Part shown: positions 29,103-37,505 of the stretch, piece after piece
How positions within the stretch are numbered: position 1 is the first letter of the stretch
Layout of the letters: the number at the start of each line of letters is the position of its first letter
NCBI GenBank assembly: GCA_013214575.1
Contig: JABSSD010000134.1
Coordinates: 24,199 to 88,198 of the forward strand
DNA from: Paracoccaceae bacterium
Lineage (GTDB): Bacteria > Pseudomonadota > Alphaproteobacteria > Rhodobacterales > Rhodobacteraceae
Length of the DNA: 64,000 nucleotides
Direction: 5' to 3'
Program-made: the position numbers and the translations under genes
Notes under the pieces: generated by a model
What the model was told of the DNA's origin: nothing
Seen by the model: only the letters and a program-made list of their open reading frames with translations
The model's database searches: none

Positions 29103-29827
29103 GGGTGAGCAGCTGAGGTTTCATCCTGATTTTTGAGTGCCAATAAACCTTCGGCCACTAAAATGCCTAAGCTCGAAGAGCAGGCCTTCCCTTCGTCGGG
29201 AGACAGAAATTCGGTGGGCGAATAAGGAACCATTTCTGCCATGTCTAACGCTAAAAATATGGACGTTTGAATGTGAACTCCAGCAAGAAGCCTAGCAGTG
29301 TCTTTATTGAAAACGGGTTCGATTTTGAACGGGATGTTGCCCAGAAGTGTGCTTAGGAGATTGTGTTTTGAAAGATGGGCGATTCCGGAGAGTTGACCGT
29401 ATGATTTCCCAATATGGCGGAGAGCTTTTAACCGAGGAGTTTCACCGTCAGCTTGACGGTTCTGTCGAATCCCTCGGAGAGCTTCAATTCCCTCAATAGA
29501 TTGTCTAACCAGCGTCGAAGCAGCGACTTAGTTACCTTTTCCAATTAGAGCAAATGTTAGCGGAGCATTCTGTAACATCGCAGTCTGAATGGCGGCCCGC
29601 CTTTGGTCGTCGAGTGATATCTGTGAGCGTAAACACGCTGCATCTCGAGAAATGACGGACCCACATGCTGATAGGGAGAGGTCAAAGGCTGTTATTAAGT
29701 GTCCTTCCGAAACCTGAAACTCTTTTTCAACCTTGGCTTCTTCGTCTCCAAGAGAATGTCTCAGAGTATTTGCGAATCCCAGGAATTCAAAGGGTGGAAA
29801 GTTATCACTCAAACAGTTCGTCCCCAC
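29093..29827 (-). pseudogene. Unknown helical protein gene interrupted by one in-frame TAA
   Basis: One frame runs from the end of rimO to a TGA at 29093-29095 with a single TAA at 29528-29530. The first part (about 94-99 codons, in the ORF track) ends ...LTFALIGKGN. The second part, missing from the track, reads VAASTLVRQSIEGIEALRG and continues for 144 codons in the same frame to ...KNQDETSAAHPSA. No standard start codon occurs soon after the TAA, so this looks like one gene of about 244 codons carrying a nonsense mutation. A TTG at 29812 overlapping the rimO stop (TTGA) with GGGGA upstream is the most likely start. I recognise no family. It is AT-richer than its neighbours. Programmed readthrough is an alternative. 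Confidence 0.7.
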
Positions 29828-31212
29828 AAATCATACTCCCCAGCCTCATCCACCTCAACGGTGACCAGATCGCCGACGTTCAGCCCCTCGGTCCCCTCGT
29901 CAATGAACAGATTGCCGTCAATCTCGGGGGCGTCGGCTTTGGTGCGGCAGGTGGCGATGCCGTCTTCGTCGATGTCATCAATGATCACCTGCATCACCTG
30001 ACCAACCTTGGCCTGCAGCTTCGCCTCAGAGATCGTCTGGGCCTTCTGCATGAACCGCTCCCAGCGCTCTTGCTTGAGCTCTTCTGCCACATGATCCGGC
30101 AGCGCGTTGGAGCGCGCACCCGCGACGTTTTCGTACTTAAAACAGCCAACACGGTCCAGCTGTGCCTCGTCCATCCAGTCCAGCAGGTGCTGGAACTCTG
30201 CCTCGGTCTCACCGGGGTAGCCGACGATAAAGGTCGAGCGCAGGGTGATGTCGGGGCAGGTGGCGCGCCAGGCGGCGATCTCGTCCAGGGTCCTGGCACC
30301 GGCGGCGGGCCGCGCCATGCGTTTCAGCATATCCGGGTGCGAATGCTGGAACGGGATATCCAGATAGGGCAGCACTGCGGTGTCCGGGTCTGCCATCAGC
30401 GGGATCAGCTCGCGCACAAAGGGGTAGGGGTAGACATAGTGCAGCCGCACCCACAGGTCCTGCGGACTGCCAAGCTTGCCCAGCTCGCGGGTCAGATTGG
30501 TGATATGGCTGCGCACCTCAGCCCCCTTCCAGGGGTTCAAATCGTGTTTGCGGTCCATGCCATAGGCCGAGGTATCTTGCGAGATCACCAACAGTTCGCG
30601 CACCCCGGCAGCGACCAGCTTCTCGGCCTCGCGCAGTACGGCATGGGCCGGGCGCGACACCAGACGGCCGCGCATATCGGGGATGATGCAGAACTTGCAG
30701 CGGTGATTGCAGCCTTCCGAGATCTTCAGATAGCTGAAATGGCGCGGTGTCAGCTGGACGCCGGTGGCGGGCAGCAGGTCGACAAAGGGGTTGGGATCCG
30801 GCGGCACGGCGGCATGCACCGCGTCCAGCACCTGTTCGTATTGATGCGGCCCGGTGACCGCCAGAATGCGCGGGTGGTGCTCGCGGATGTAATCGGGTTC
30901 AGCGCCGAGACAGCCGGTGACGATCACCTTGCCGTTCTCCTTCAGCGCCTCGCCAATGGCCTCCAGGCTTTCGGCCTTGGCACTGTCGAGGAAGCCGCAG
31001 GTGTTGACGATCACCGCATCAGCCCCGGTGTAATCGGGCGAGATGCCGTAGCCCTCGGCGCGCAGCCGGGTCAGGATACGTTCACTGTCCACCAGCGCCT
31101 TGGGGCAGCCCAGGCTGACCATGCCAATGGTCGGCTGGCCGGCGCGTGGCGCATCACCGATTTGCAGTTTCGGGGCAAGGTCGGGGCGGAGCTCTGGCGG
31201 ATTGCTGGTCAT
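29809..31212 (-). CDS. rimO: Ribosomal protein S12 methylthiotransferase
   Basis: The 467-residue radical-SAM enzyme adds a methylthio group to the conserved Asp of ribosomal protein S12. The N-terminal MTTase domain has [24 protein letters not shown] and GCLGAEPD cysteines for the first cluster; the radical-SAM motif is CNHRCKFC in [20 protein letters not shown]; a TRAM domain ends the protein. The start [11 protein letters not shown] is preferred to the longer ORF. It is followed closely by the interrupted gene on the same strand and bracketed by palindromic elements at 29.05 and 31.3 kb. Confidence 0.96.
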   Translation of the reverse strand: MTSNPPELRPDLAPKLQIGDAPRAGQPTIGMVSLGCPKALVDSERILTRLRAEGYGISPDYTGADAVIVNTCGFLDSAKAESLEAIGEALKENGKVIVTGCLGAEPDYIREHHPRILAVTGPHQYEQVLDAVHAAVPPDPNPFVDLLPATGVQLTPRHFSYLKISEGCNHRCKFCIIPDMRGRLVSRPAHAVLREAEKLVAAGVRELLVISQDTSAYGMDRKHDLNPWKGAEVRSHITNLTRELGKLGSPQDLWVRLHYVYPYPFVRELIPLMADPDTAVLPYLDIPFQHSHPDMLKRMARPAAGARTLDEIAAWRATCPDITLRSTFIVGYPGETEAEFQHLLDWMDEAQLDRVGCFKYENVAGARSNALPDHVAEELKQERWERFMQKAQTISEAKLQAKVGQVMQVIIDDIDEDGIATCRTKADAPEIDGNLFIDEGTEGLNVGDLVTVEVDEAGEYDLWGRTV

Positions 31213-31280
31213 GAGGGGCCATATAGTATGGCTGAGCGCGTTTGGGAATGGAGGATTTTGCACTGTTTTGCACCTGTTTC

Positions 31281-31358
31281 GCCCGGTGGCACACCGGGCC
31301 GCGCCTGACCTTCCCCCCAGGAAGGCGCTTCTCGCCTCCCCAAGGTCAGGCGCGGCCC
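31281..31358 (+). repeat. Palindromic element, copy 2
   Basis: A small hairpin (GCCCGGT...ACCGGGC) is joined to a larger palindrome with perfect 17-base arms, GGGCCGCGCCTGACCTT and AAGGTCAGGCGCGGCCC. It lies between the divergent rimO and pentapeptide genes and has the same orientation as copy 1. Confidence 0.8.
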
Positions 31359-31425
31359 TTTGTTATGTGTTGATATGTCAGGTCAATCACCCCTAACCTG
31401 TAGCGAAAGCCATTTTGATGACGAG

Positions 31426-32859
31426 ATGAATTCATGCGTGACGAGACCCTGGAGGCGCCAGCGCCGAAACCCCGACCTGAAACCCGCAAACGCGAACCCC
31501 AGGTATGTGCTGATGACCCTGTATGGCGAGCAGGAGGGGGAGCATCTGAAAGAAGACCGTTTCCACAAGAACCGAAGGGCGTGGAATGCTTGGGTCGGGC
31601 AGGCGTTAAATGCCGAAGCGCGCAAGGCGGCGGCTGTGTCTTCGTTCGTCGACGTGGCCGAGCTGGCAGCCTGGGGGGATATTGGCGAGAAAATTGAAGC
31701 ACGGTTCAAGACGGAATTCCAACGGCGCAGCGGAGTACCTGCTGAGGCCATATTTATGCCAGATCCGACTGATGATATTAACATGGACAATATCACTTTC
31801 GCCACTGCGTTCGTTATGAGCAAAATGGTAGCCGCATCCCCATGCTCTTTCGGTTCAACGAATTTCCAGGGTGCCTCTTTCCAAAACACAACTTTCATGC
31901 AGAGTGCCTATTTCAACGGGACGACGTTCACCTGCGGTGCCAATTTCGACTATGCAACGTTCATGCAAGGTGCCCATTTCGACTCTGTGATTTTCAAGCA
32001 CCGGGCCTCTTTCAATAAGGCGACATTCTCCCAAGGGGGGATTTTCCTCTCTGCAACGTTCACAGGGGCTGCCGACTTTAAGGCTACAAACTTCATTTGG
32101 GGGGCCTCTTTTGGCTCTGCAGAATTCAAAATGGATGCTAATTTTGACTCTGCTATCTTCAGAGATTTTGTTTATTTCAGTGAGGCAAAGTTTGGCGTTG
32201 AGGACCCGACAAAATGGTGCCGCCCGGTTTTCAAAGACTGCCAGTTCGAAAAGCCAACCAGCTTTCGGGCCGCAGTGTTTTGCGATGATTACCCGGATTT
32301 TTCTGGCGCGGTGCTGCACGACAAAACGACATTCACCGCGAAGTTGGAACATTGGCCTGTCACGACAAAGCAAACTTCGGAACAGGCCAAAGATTGTTGC
32401 GCCATAATCCGGCATGCAGTCGCCAAACAGGGTCTGCCAGAGGAGGAACATTTTTTCTTTCGCCGCGAGATGCAGTTTGCCGGACAAATCGACTTTGGCT
32501 GGCAGCGGCTTCCGTACAAAATATTTGGCTGGTTCTCCGACTACGGCCACTCCATCGCCCGTCCGGCATTTTGGCTGCCTGTGATCTGGGCGTTTGGATT
32601 TGCCTGTTTCTGGGGATACTTTGCAAGTTGCTGTGTCCCTCATCCAAACTTGGTGATGGATCACCCAATGGGAACGGCCATGGCGCTCAGCTTCTCTAAC
32701 CTCTTTCCGCTGTTTGGCTTTGGTCGAACCATTCCAACAGAGGTCTTGGACGGCCTCCCAACCTCGCTGGCGGTTCTCTCCGGCCTGCAAACCGTCATCA
32801 GCCTGCCGCTGCTGTTCTTCCTTGGCCTTGGGCTGCGGCAACGGTTTCGCCTGCGTTGA
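31426..32859 (+). CDS. Pentapeptide-repeat membrane protein
   Basis: About 477 residues from the ATG at 31426. After a soluble N-terminus (NPRYVLMTLYGEQEGEHL, RRAWNAWVGQAL), a run of Phe-type pentapeptide repeats spans roughly residues 140-260 (GASFQNTTFMQSAYFNGTTF; GANFDYATFMQGAHFDS). The C-terminal third has hydrophobic segments FWLPVIWAFGFACFWGYF and SGLQTVISLPLLFFLGLGL. The arrangement resembles pentapeptide proteins fused to a membrane or channel-like module. An overlapping frame from 31434 (MRDETLEAPAPKPRPETRKR) looks like a natural N-terminus, so a frameshift near 31500 is possible. The function is unknown. Palindromic element copy 2 lies just upstream. Confidence 0.75.
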   Translation: MNSCVTRPWRRQRRNPDLKPANANPRYVLMTLYGEQEGEHLKEDRFHKNRRAWNAWVGQALNAEARKAAAVSSFVDVAELAAWGDIGEKIEARFKTEFQRRSGVPAEAIFMPDPTDDINMDNITFATAFVMSKMVAASPCSFGSTNFQGASFQNTTFMQSAYFNGTTFTCGANFDYATFMQGAHFDSVIFKHRASFNKATFSQGGIFLSATFTGAADFKATNFIWGASFGSAEFKMDANFDSAIFRDFVYFSEAKFGVEDPTKWCRPVFKDCQFEKPTSFRAAVFCDDYPDFSGAVLHDKTTFTAKLEHWPVTTKQTSEQAKDCCAIIRHAVAKQGLPEEEHFFFRREMQFAGQIDFGWQRLPYKIFGWFSDYGHSIARPAFWLPVIWAFGFACFWGYFASCCVPHPNLVMDHPMGTAMALSFSNLFPLFGFGRTIPTEVLDGLPTSLAVLSGLQTVISLPLLFFLGLGLRQRFRLR

Positions 32860-32927
32860 ACCTCGCAAGCCATTGCGCCCCAGCTATGGCGCGTTAATCT
32901 AGGTCCGAACAGACAGGGAATTGGGCC

Positions 32928-34892
32928 ATGCGGTTGTTGTTTCGGATATTTGGCGCGCTGGTGATCACTGTGGTGGTGGTGATTGGCGGGCTGTTGCTGC
33001 TGCCGGGGGATAAGCTGGCTGAGCTGGTCTCGGATCAGTTAGAGGCGCAGACCGGGCGCAAGCTGTCGGTCAGCGGCGAGGTGGGCCTGTCGGTCTGGCC
33101 GGTGCTGGGCGTCAAGGCGCATGGGGTCAGCCTGTCAAATGCCGGTTGGGCGGCGGATCAGCCGATGTTGACGGCCGAGACCCTGTCGATTGGCATCTCA
33201 GCCCCGGACCTGCTGAATGGCGATGTGCGGATCAAATCAATTACTGCCCAGGCGCCGCATCTGAACCTGAGCACCAATGCCAGTGGTCAGGGCAACTGGG
33301 TGCTGACAGAAGTCAGTGACGCGGGCCGGTCGGACAGCCCCGAAGCAAGTGGGACTGTGGCGGGCGGGACAGCCGAGGGCGTCGGGGCCTCGCTCAGTAT
33401 TGAAATGCTGGTGCTGAGCGGCGCCAGCGTCAGCTATGCCGCCTATGGGGAACCTGTGGTCGAGCTGCGCAATATCGATCTGCAGCTGAAGTGGCCGGAG
33501 CCCAATGGCACTGTGGATCTGGCGATGACATTGCAGCGGCCAGGGGGGGTGGTGCAGATCAACGGCGAGATCGGCACCTTTGCGGCGTTCCTGGATGGCC
33601 AGGTGGCCTCGGTTGGGGTGACAGTGACCCGGGCGAATGATATCGTGCGGTTTGACGGTCGGGCTGGGATCAGTGGCGAGGCCTCGGGGCGGTTAACCCT
33701 GAAGACTGAGGACAGCGGAGCGGCGCTGCAGGCGGCTGGCTTGGCAGGCATGTCGCTGCCGCGCGGGCTGGGACAGCGCATAACCGCGGGCAGTGATCTG
33801 ACCTACACCCCGGATGGGCGGCTGACGCTGCGGGATCTGAGCTTAGATCTGGGCGGCAATGTGCTAACCGGCGCGGTGGATCTGACCCTGGGCGCGGTGC
33901 CGCATTTCACCGCCAAGCTAGCGGCGCAGGATCTGGATCTAGCGGCGCTGACTGCGGCGCCTGGCACCGGAGTTGGCACCGGCGCTGCCGCCAGCCCGGC
34001 GGGGTCTGGCTGGTCACAGGACTTCATTGATGCCTCGGGGCTGGCGCTGGCAAATGGCTCGCTGGAGTTGAGCATCGCCAGTCTGGATACCGGCAGTGTC
34101 AGGCTGGGGGCCAGCAAGCTGACCCTGTCGATTGACACTGCGCGCGCGGTGCTGAGCTTTCGGCCGCTGTCGGTTTTTGGCGGCACCGTGCAGGGGCAAC
34201 TGGTGGCCAACAATCGCAATGGCCTGTCTGTTGGCGGTAAGCTGAGCTATGCGGGCATTCGTCTGGAGCAGGCGCTGGGGCAGCTGGCGGGCTATGACCG
34301 GCTGCACGGTGAGGCCCTGGGTGAGCTGCAGTTTCTGGGCCTCGGCAATACGCAGGACGCCATCATGCGCTCGCTGAGTGGCAAGGGCTGGCTGGAGATC
34401 GGCAAGGGGTTCCTTACCGGTTTTGATCTGGAGGGGCTGATGCGATCGGGCAGCGGCAATGGCGGCAGCACTGTGTTTGATGCTCTGACCGCCAGCTACA
34501 CCCTGAAGGAGGGCAATCTGGACAATCAGGATCTGCTGATTTCCCTAAAAGCGGTGCGGGCTGATGGGTCTGGGCGGATTGGTCTGGGGGCGCAGGATCT
34601 GGATTATCTGTTCACCCCAACTGCGGCGGCGGTGAATGGCGGTCGCGGGCTTTCGATCCCGCTGCGCATCACCGGTCCCTGGGGCAATCCCAAAATTCGC
34701 CCCGATTTGAGCCAGATTCTGGAGGCTGAGATCGACGGCATCGAGGAGCAGGCCAGCGATCAGCTGCGCCGACAGCTGAGCCAGGAGCTGGAGGTTGAGA
34801 TCGCGCCCGAGCAGGATCTGCAAGAGGCAATACAGGATGGGCTGGAGCAGCGGGCCAAGGACAGCCTGCTGAAGCTGTTGCAGGGCAATTGA
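32928..34892 (+). CDS. AsmA family protein
   Basis: A 654-residue protein with one N-terminal membrane anchor (FGALVITVVVVIGGLLLLPG) and a long periplasmic beta-rich region. Text such as LEAQTGRKLSVSGEVGLSVWPVLGVKAHGVSLSNA and a C-terminal AsmA_2-like GKGWLEIGKGFLTGFDLEGLM, LDYLFTP and SIPLRITGPWGNPKIRPDL is typical. AsmA-like proteins are thought to bridge inner and outer membranes for phospholipid transfer. The C-terminus ends in a Gln/Glu-rich helix. Its stop codon lies within a 12-bp tandem repeat. Confidence 0.9.
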   Translation: MRLLFRIFGALVITVVVVIGGLLLLPGDKLAELVSDQLEAQTGRKLSVSGEVGLSVWPVLGVKAHGVSLSNAGWAADQPMLTAETLSIGISAPDLLNGDVRIKSITAQAPHLNLSTNASGQGNWVLTEVSDAGRSDSPEASGTVAGGTAEGVGASLSIEMLVLSGASVSYAAYGEPVVELRNIDLQLKWPEPNGTVDLAMTLQRPGGVVQINGEIGTFAAFLDGQVASVGVTVTRANDIVRFDGRAGISGEASGRLTLKTEDSGAALQAAGLAGMSLPRGLGQRITAGSDLTYTPDGRLTLRDLSLDLGGNVLTGAVDLTLGAVPHFTAKLAAQDLDLAALTAAPGTGVGTGAAASPAGSGWSQDFIDASGLALANGSLELSIASLDTGSVRLGASKLTLSIDTARAVLSFRPLSVFGGTVQGQLVANNRNGLSVGGKLSYAGIRLEQALGQLAGYDRLHGEALGELQFLGLGNTQDAIMRSLSGKGWLEIGKGFLTGFDLEGLMRSGSGNGGSTVFDALTASYTLKEGNLDNQDLLISLKAVRADGSGRIGLGAQDLDYLFTPTAAAVNGGRGLSIPLRITGPWGNPKIRPDLSQILEAEIDGIEEQASDQLRRQLSQELEVEIAPEQDLQEAIQDGLEQRAKDSLLKLLQGN

Positions 34893-34915
34893 TCGGGGAA
34901 TTGATCGGGGAATTG
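34887..34915. repeat. 12-bp tandem repeat at the asmA stop
   Basis: AATTGATCGGGG occurs twice in tandem followed by a partial AATTG; the TGA stop of the AsmA gene is inside the first unit. Confidence 0.75.
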
Positions 34916-34935
34916 TCTGCTAACAGCGCTCTGAT

Positions 34936-35040
34936 AAGACTGGGGCTCTGCCACCGCCATTGGGCTTGGCCAATGGCGCTCAAATAAGGCTGGGGCTCTG
35001 CCACCGCCATTGGGCTTGGCCAATGGCGCTCAAATAAGAC
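34936..35040. repeat. 50-bp tandem repeat, two units plus start of a third
   Basis: A 50-base unit beginning AAGACTGGGGCTCTGCCACC is repeated at 34936, 34986 and 35036, the third copy passing into the intergenic repeat. Each full unit carries a hairpin, CGCCATTGG-GCTTGG-CCAATGGCG. The two full copies differ at very few positions, implying a recent duplication. Confidence 0.85.
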
Positions 35041-35084
35041 TGGGGCTCTGCCCCAGACCCCGGGATATTTTTGGCCAGATGAAG
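35041..35084 (+). repeat. Roseobacter-type intergenic repeat (ATATTTTTGGCCAGATGAAG variant)
   Basis: Hairpin TGGGGC-TCT-GCCCCA followed by GACCCCGGGATATTTTTGGC and CAGATGAAG, between convergent asmA and phosphomannomutase genes. Confidence 0.8.
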
Positions 35085-35147
35085 CCGGGGGGGGGCGGGG
35101 GTCTGACGGGAGATGTCGCGCCGGCGGGAGCTGGCGCGACTGAGTTT

Positions 35148-36644
35148 TTAGATGCTTTGGTCGTAGTCGCCGACCAGGGGTTCGGTGCGGATAACCGCAT
35201 CGATATCCGCAAAGATCGCTCGCATTTCCGCCTCGCTGTGTGAGCTTTCGCAGACCACCACCAGATTGGGGGTGTTTGAGGATGCGCGCACCAGGCCCCA
35301 AGAGCCATTGTCGAGGATGACGCGGGCGCCGTTGACGGTGACCACCTCTTTGATGGCGCGCCCGGCCAGAGATTCTCCAGCCTGGTATTTGGCGACCAGT
35401 TTTGCGACCAGACGCTCTAGCACCTGGTATTTCTCGGTATCGGCGCAATGGGGCGACATGGTGGGGGTGGCCCAGGTTTTGGGCAGGGCCTTGCGCAGGT
35501 CCGACATTTTCATCTCTGGATTGCGGTCCATCAGCTTGCAGATTTCCACCGCCACCCGCATGGCGCAGTCATAGCCGCGACCAAGGGGTTCGGCGAGGAA
35601 GTAGTGACCGGATTTCTCGAATCCAGCCAAGGCGCCGAGTTCCTTGACGCGGCGCTTCATGTGGCTGTGGCCGGTTTTCCAATAGTCGGCGGTGGCGCCG
35701 TTTTTCAACAGCTCGGGGTCAGAGGCAAACAACCCGGTGGATTTGACGTCGGCCACAAAGATGGCATTGGGGTAAATCTTGGACAGGTCGCGGGCCATGA
35801 TAACCCCCACCTTGTCGGCAAAGATTTCCTCGCCCTCGTCGTCGACCACACCGCAGCGGTCGCCGTCGCCGTCAAAGCCCAATGCAAAATCCGCGCCTGA
35901 GGCCCGCACGCTGTCGGCCATGTCATGCAGCATTTCCATCGCTTCGGGGTTGGGGTTGTAATGGGGAAATGTGTAATCCAGATCGTTATGGCTGGGCACC
36001 ACTTCGACGCCGATGCGCTCGAACAGTTCCGGGGCAAAGGCGGCGGCGGTGCCGTTGCCGGTGGCGCAGACCACCTTGAGCGGCCGGGTCATTTTGAAGT
36101 CACCGACCAGATCGTCCATGTAGGCCTCTTTGACTCCATCGACAAATTCGTAAGCGCCACCGGGGCGGGCGATGCCTTCGCCGTTGAGCACAATGTCGCG
36201 CAGTTCGCTCATTTCATCGGGGCCGTGGGTGAGCGGGCGTTCAAAGCCCATCTTGACCCCGGTCCAGCCATTGGGATTGTGGCTGGCGGTGACCATGGCC
36301 ACGGCGGGTACATCCAGGTGGAACTGGGCGAAATAGGCCATCGGCGACACCGCCGGGCCGATGTCCTTGACCAGCACCCCCCCCTGGATCAGCCCCAGCA
36401 TCAGCGCGTTCTTGATGCTGAGAGAATAGTCGCGGTAGTCGTTGGCCACCGCGATCACCGGGTCGATGCCGCGCGCAAACATCTGGGTGGCGAGGCCAAG
36501 GCCAAGCGCGGTGATGCCGGGCAGGTTGATCTCGTCCGGGTATTTCCAACGGGCGTCATATTCGCGAAAACCGGTTGGCACGATCATCGGATCACGCAGA
36601 AAATTCCAGCTGTTGGGGGTCACCGAGATGATTGGTTTGGTCAT
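35148..36644 (-). CDS. Phosphomannomutase/phosphoglucomutase
   Basis: A 498-residue alpha-D-phosphohexomutase. The phosphoserine loop is MVTASHNPNGWTGVKMG, the metal-binding loop is LGFDGDGDRCGVVD, and the C-terminal phosphate-binding domain has LVRASSNTPNLVVVCES. It interconverts mannose-6-P or glucose-6-P with the 1-phosphates, feeding nucleotide sugars for capsule or LPS. It follows kdsA by 23 bases on the same strand, so it is probably part of the kpsT-kpsE-kdsA operon. Confidence 0.93.
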   Translation of the reverse strand: MTKPIISVTPNSWNFLRDPMIVPTGFREYDARWKYPDEINLPGITALGLGLATQMFARGIDPVIAVANDYRDYSLSIKNALMLGLIQGGVLVKDIGPAVSPMAYFAQFHLDVPAVAMVTASHNPNGWTGVKMGFERPLTHGPDEMSELRDIVLNGEGIARPGGAYEFVDGVKEAYMDDLVGDFKMTRPLKVVCATGNGTAAAFAPELFERIGVEVVPSHNDLDYTFPHYNPNPEAMEMLHDMADSVRASGADFALGFDGDGDRCGVVDDEGEEIFADKVGVIMARDLSKIYPNAIFVADVKSTGLFASDPELLKNGATADYWKTGHSHMKRRVKELGALAGFEKSGHYFLAEPLGRGYDCAMRVAVEICKLMDRNPEMKMSDLRKALPKTWATPTMSPHCADTEKYQVLERLVAKLVAKYQAGESLAGRAIKEVVTVNGARVILDNGSWGLVRASSNTPNLVVVCESSHSEAEMRAIFADIDAVIRTEPLVGDYDQSI

Positions 36645-36667
36645 TTGGAAAACTCTTTTACGCTACA

Positions 36668-37501
36668 TTAAAAGGTCATTGGGTTGGCTTTGGCCAAAGC
36701 ATCAAATGCCATCAAAGTTTCGATCAGCTGCGGCATCTGGTCGAGATAAATCATGTTGGGGCCGTCGGAGGGCGAGCGGTCCGGGTCTTCATGGGTTTCA
36801 ATGAAAATTGCGGCCACACCAATGGCGGCGGCGGCACGGGCCATCACCGGGGCAAATTCACGTTGGCCACCGGTGGAGCCCCCCAGCGCGGCCGGCTGCT
36901 GAACCGAGTGGGTGGCATCCATCACCACCGGATAGCCGGTGGCCGCCATCTGTGGCAGTGACCGCATGTCGGTGACCAGGGTATTGTAACCAAAGGAGGT
37001 GCCGCGTTCCGTCAGCAGGATGCGCCGATTGCCGGCGCTCTCAATTTTGGTGACGATATTGGCCATGTCCCAGGGGGCGAGAAACTGGCCCTTTTTGACA
37101 TTGATCGCGGCGCCGGTTGCGGCCGCGGCCAGCAGCAGATCGGTCTGGCGACACAGCAGCGCCGGGATCTGCAGGATATCGCAGACCGCAGCGGTGGGGG
37201 CACATTGCTCGGCGGTATGCACATCCGTTAGCACCGGAACGCCGATGGCCTGCTTGACGCTGTCGAGCATCGCCAGACCTTCGTCCATACCCGGCCCACG
37301 CACCCCACTGATCGAGGTGCGGTTGGCCTTGTCGTAGGAGGCCTTGAACACATATTGTGCCCCGGCGGCATCGCAGGCCTCTTTCATTTTGCCTGCGATC
37401 ATCTGCGCGTGATCGGCGCTTTCCAGTTGGCATGGACCGGCAATCAGGGTCAGGGGACGGTCGTTGCCGATTGTGAGGTTGGCGATTTGAATATTTTTCA
37501 T
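36668..37501 (-). CDS. kdsA: 3-deoxy-8-phosphooctulonate (Kdo-8-P) synthase
   Basis: The 277-residue enzyme condenses phosphoenolpyruvate with arabinose-5-phosphate. Visible are [26 protein letters not shown], the [11 protein letters not shown] motif, [10 protein letters not shown], and [15 protein letters not shown] with [16 protein letters not shown]. Kdo is needed for lipid A core and for the Kdo linker of group 2 capsules; the location four bases after kpsE suggests supply for capsule. Confidence 0.96.
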   Translation of the reverse strand: MKNIQIANLTIGNDRPLTLIAGPCQLESADHAQMIAGKMKEACDAAGAQYVFKASYDKANRTSISGVRGPGMDEGLAMLDSVKQAIGVPVLTDVHTAEQCAPTAAVCDILQIPALLCRQTDLLLAAAATGAAINVKKGQFLAPWDMANIVTKIESAGNRRILLTERGTSFGYNTLVTDMRSLPQMAATGYPVVMDATHSVQQPAALGGSTGGQREFAPVMARAAAAIGVAAIFIETHEDPDRSPSDGPNMIYLDQMPQLIETLMAFDALAKANPMTF

Positions 37502-37505
37502 GAGC

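Noticed and set aside
28908-29108. 66-aa ORF MAMFETGERI...
   Set aside because: Ends inside palindromic element copy 1 and its C-terminus is translated repeat DNA.
29665-31308. 547-codon plus-strand ORF opposite rimO
   Set aside because: Antisense to rimO, which has the CNHRCKFC radical-SAM motif; no ribosome binding site or domain in the ORF.
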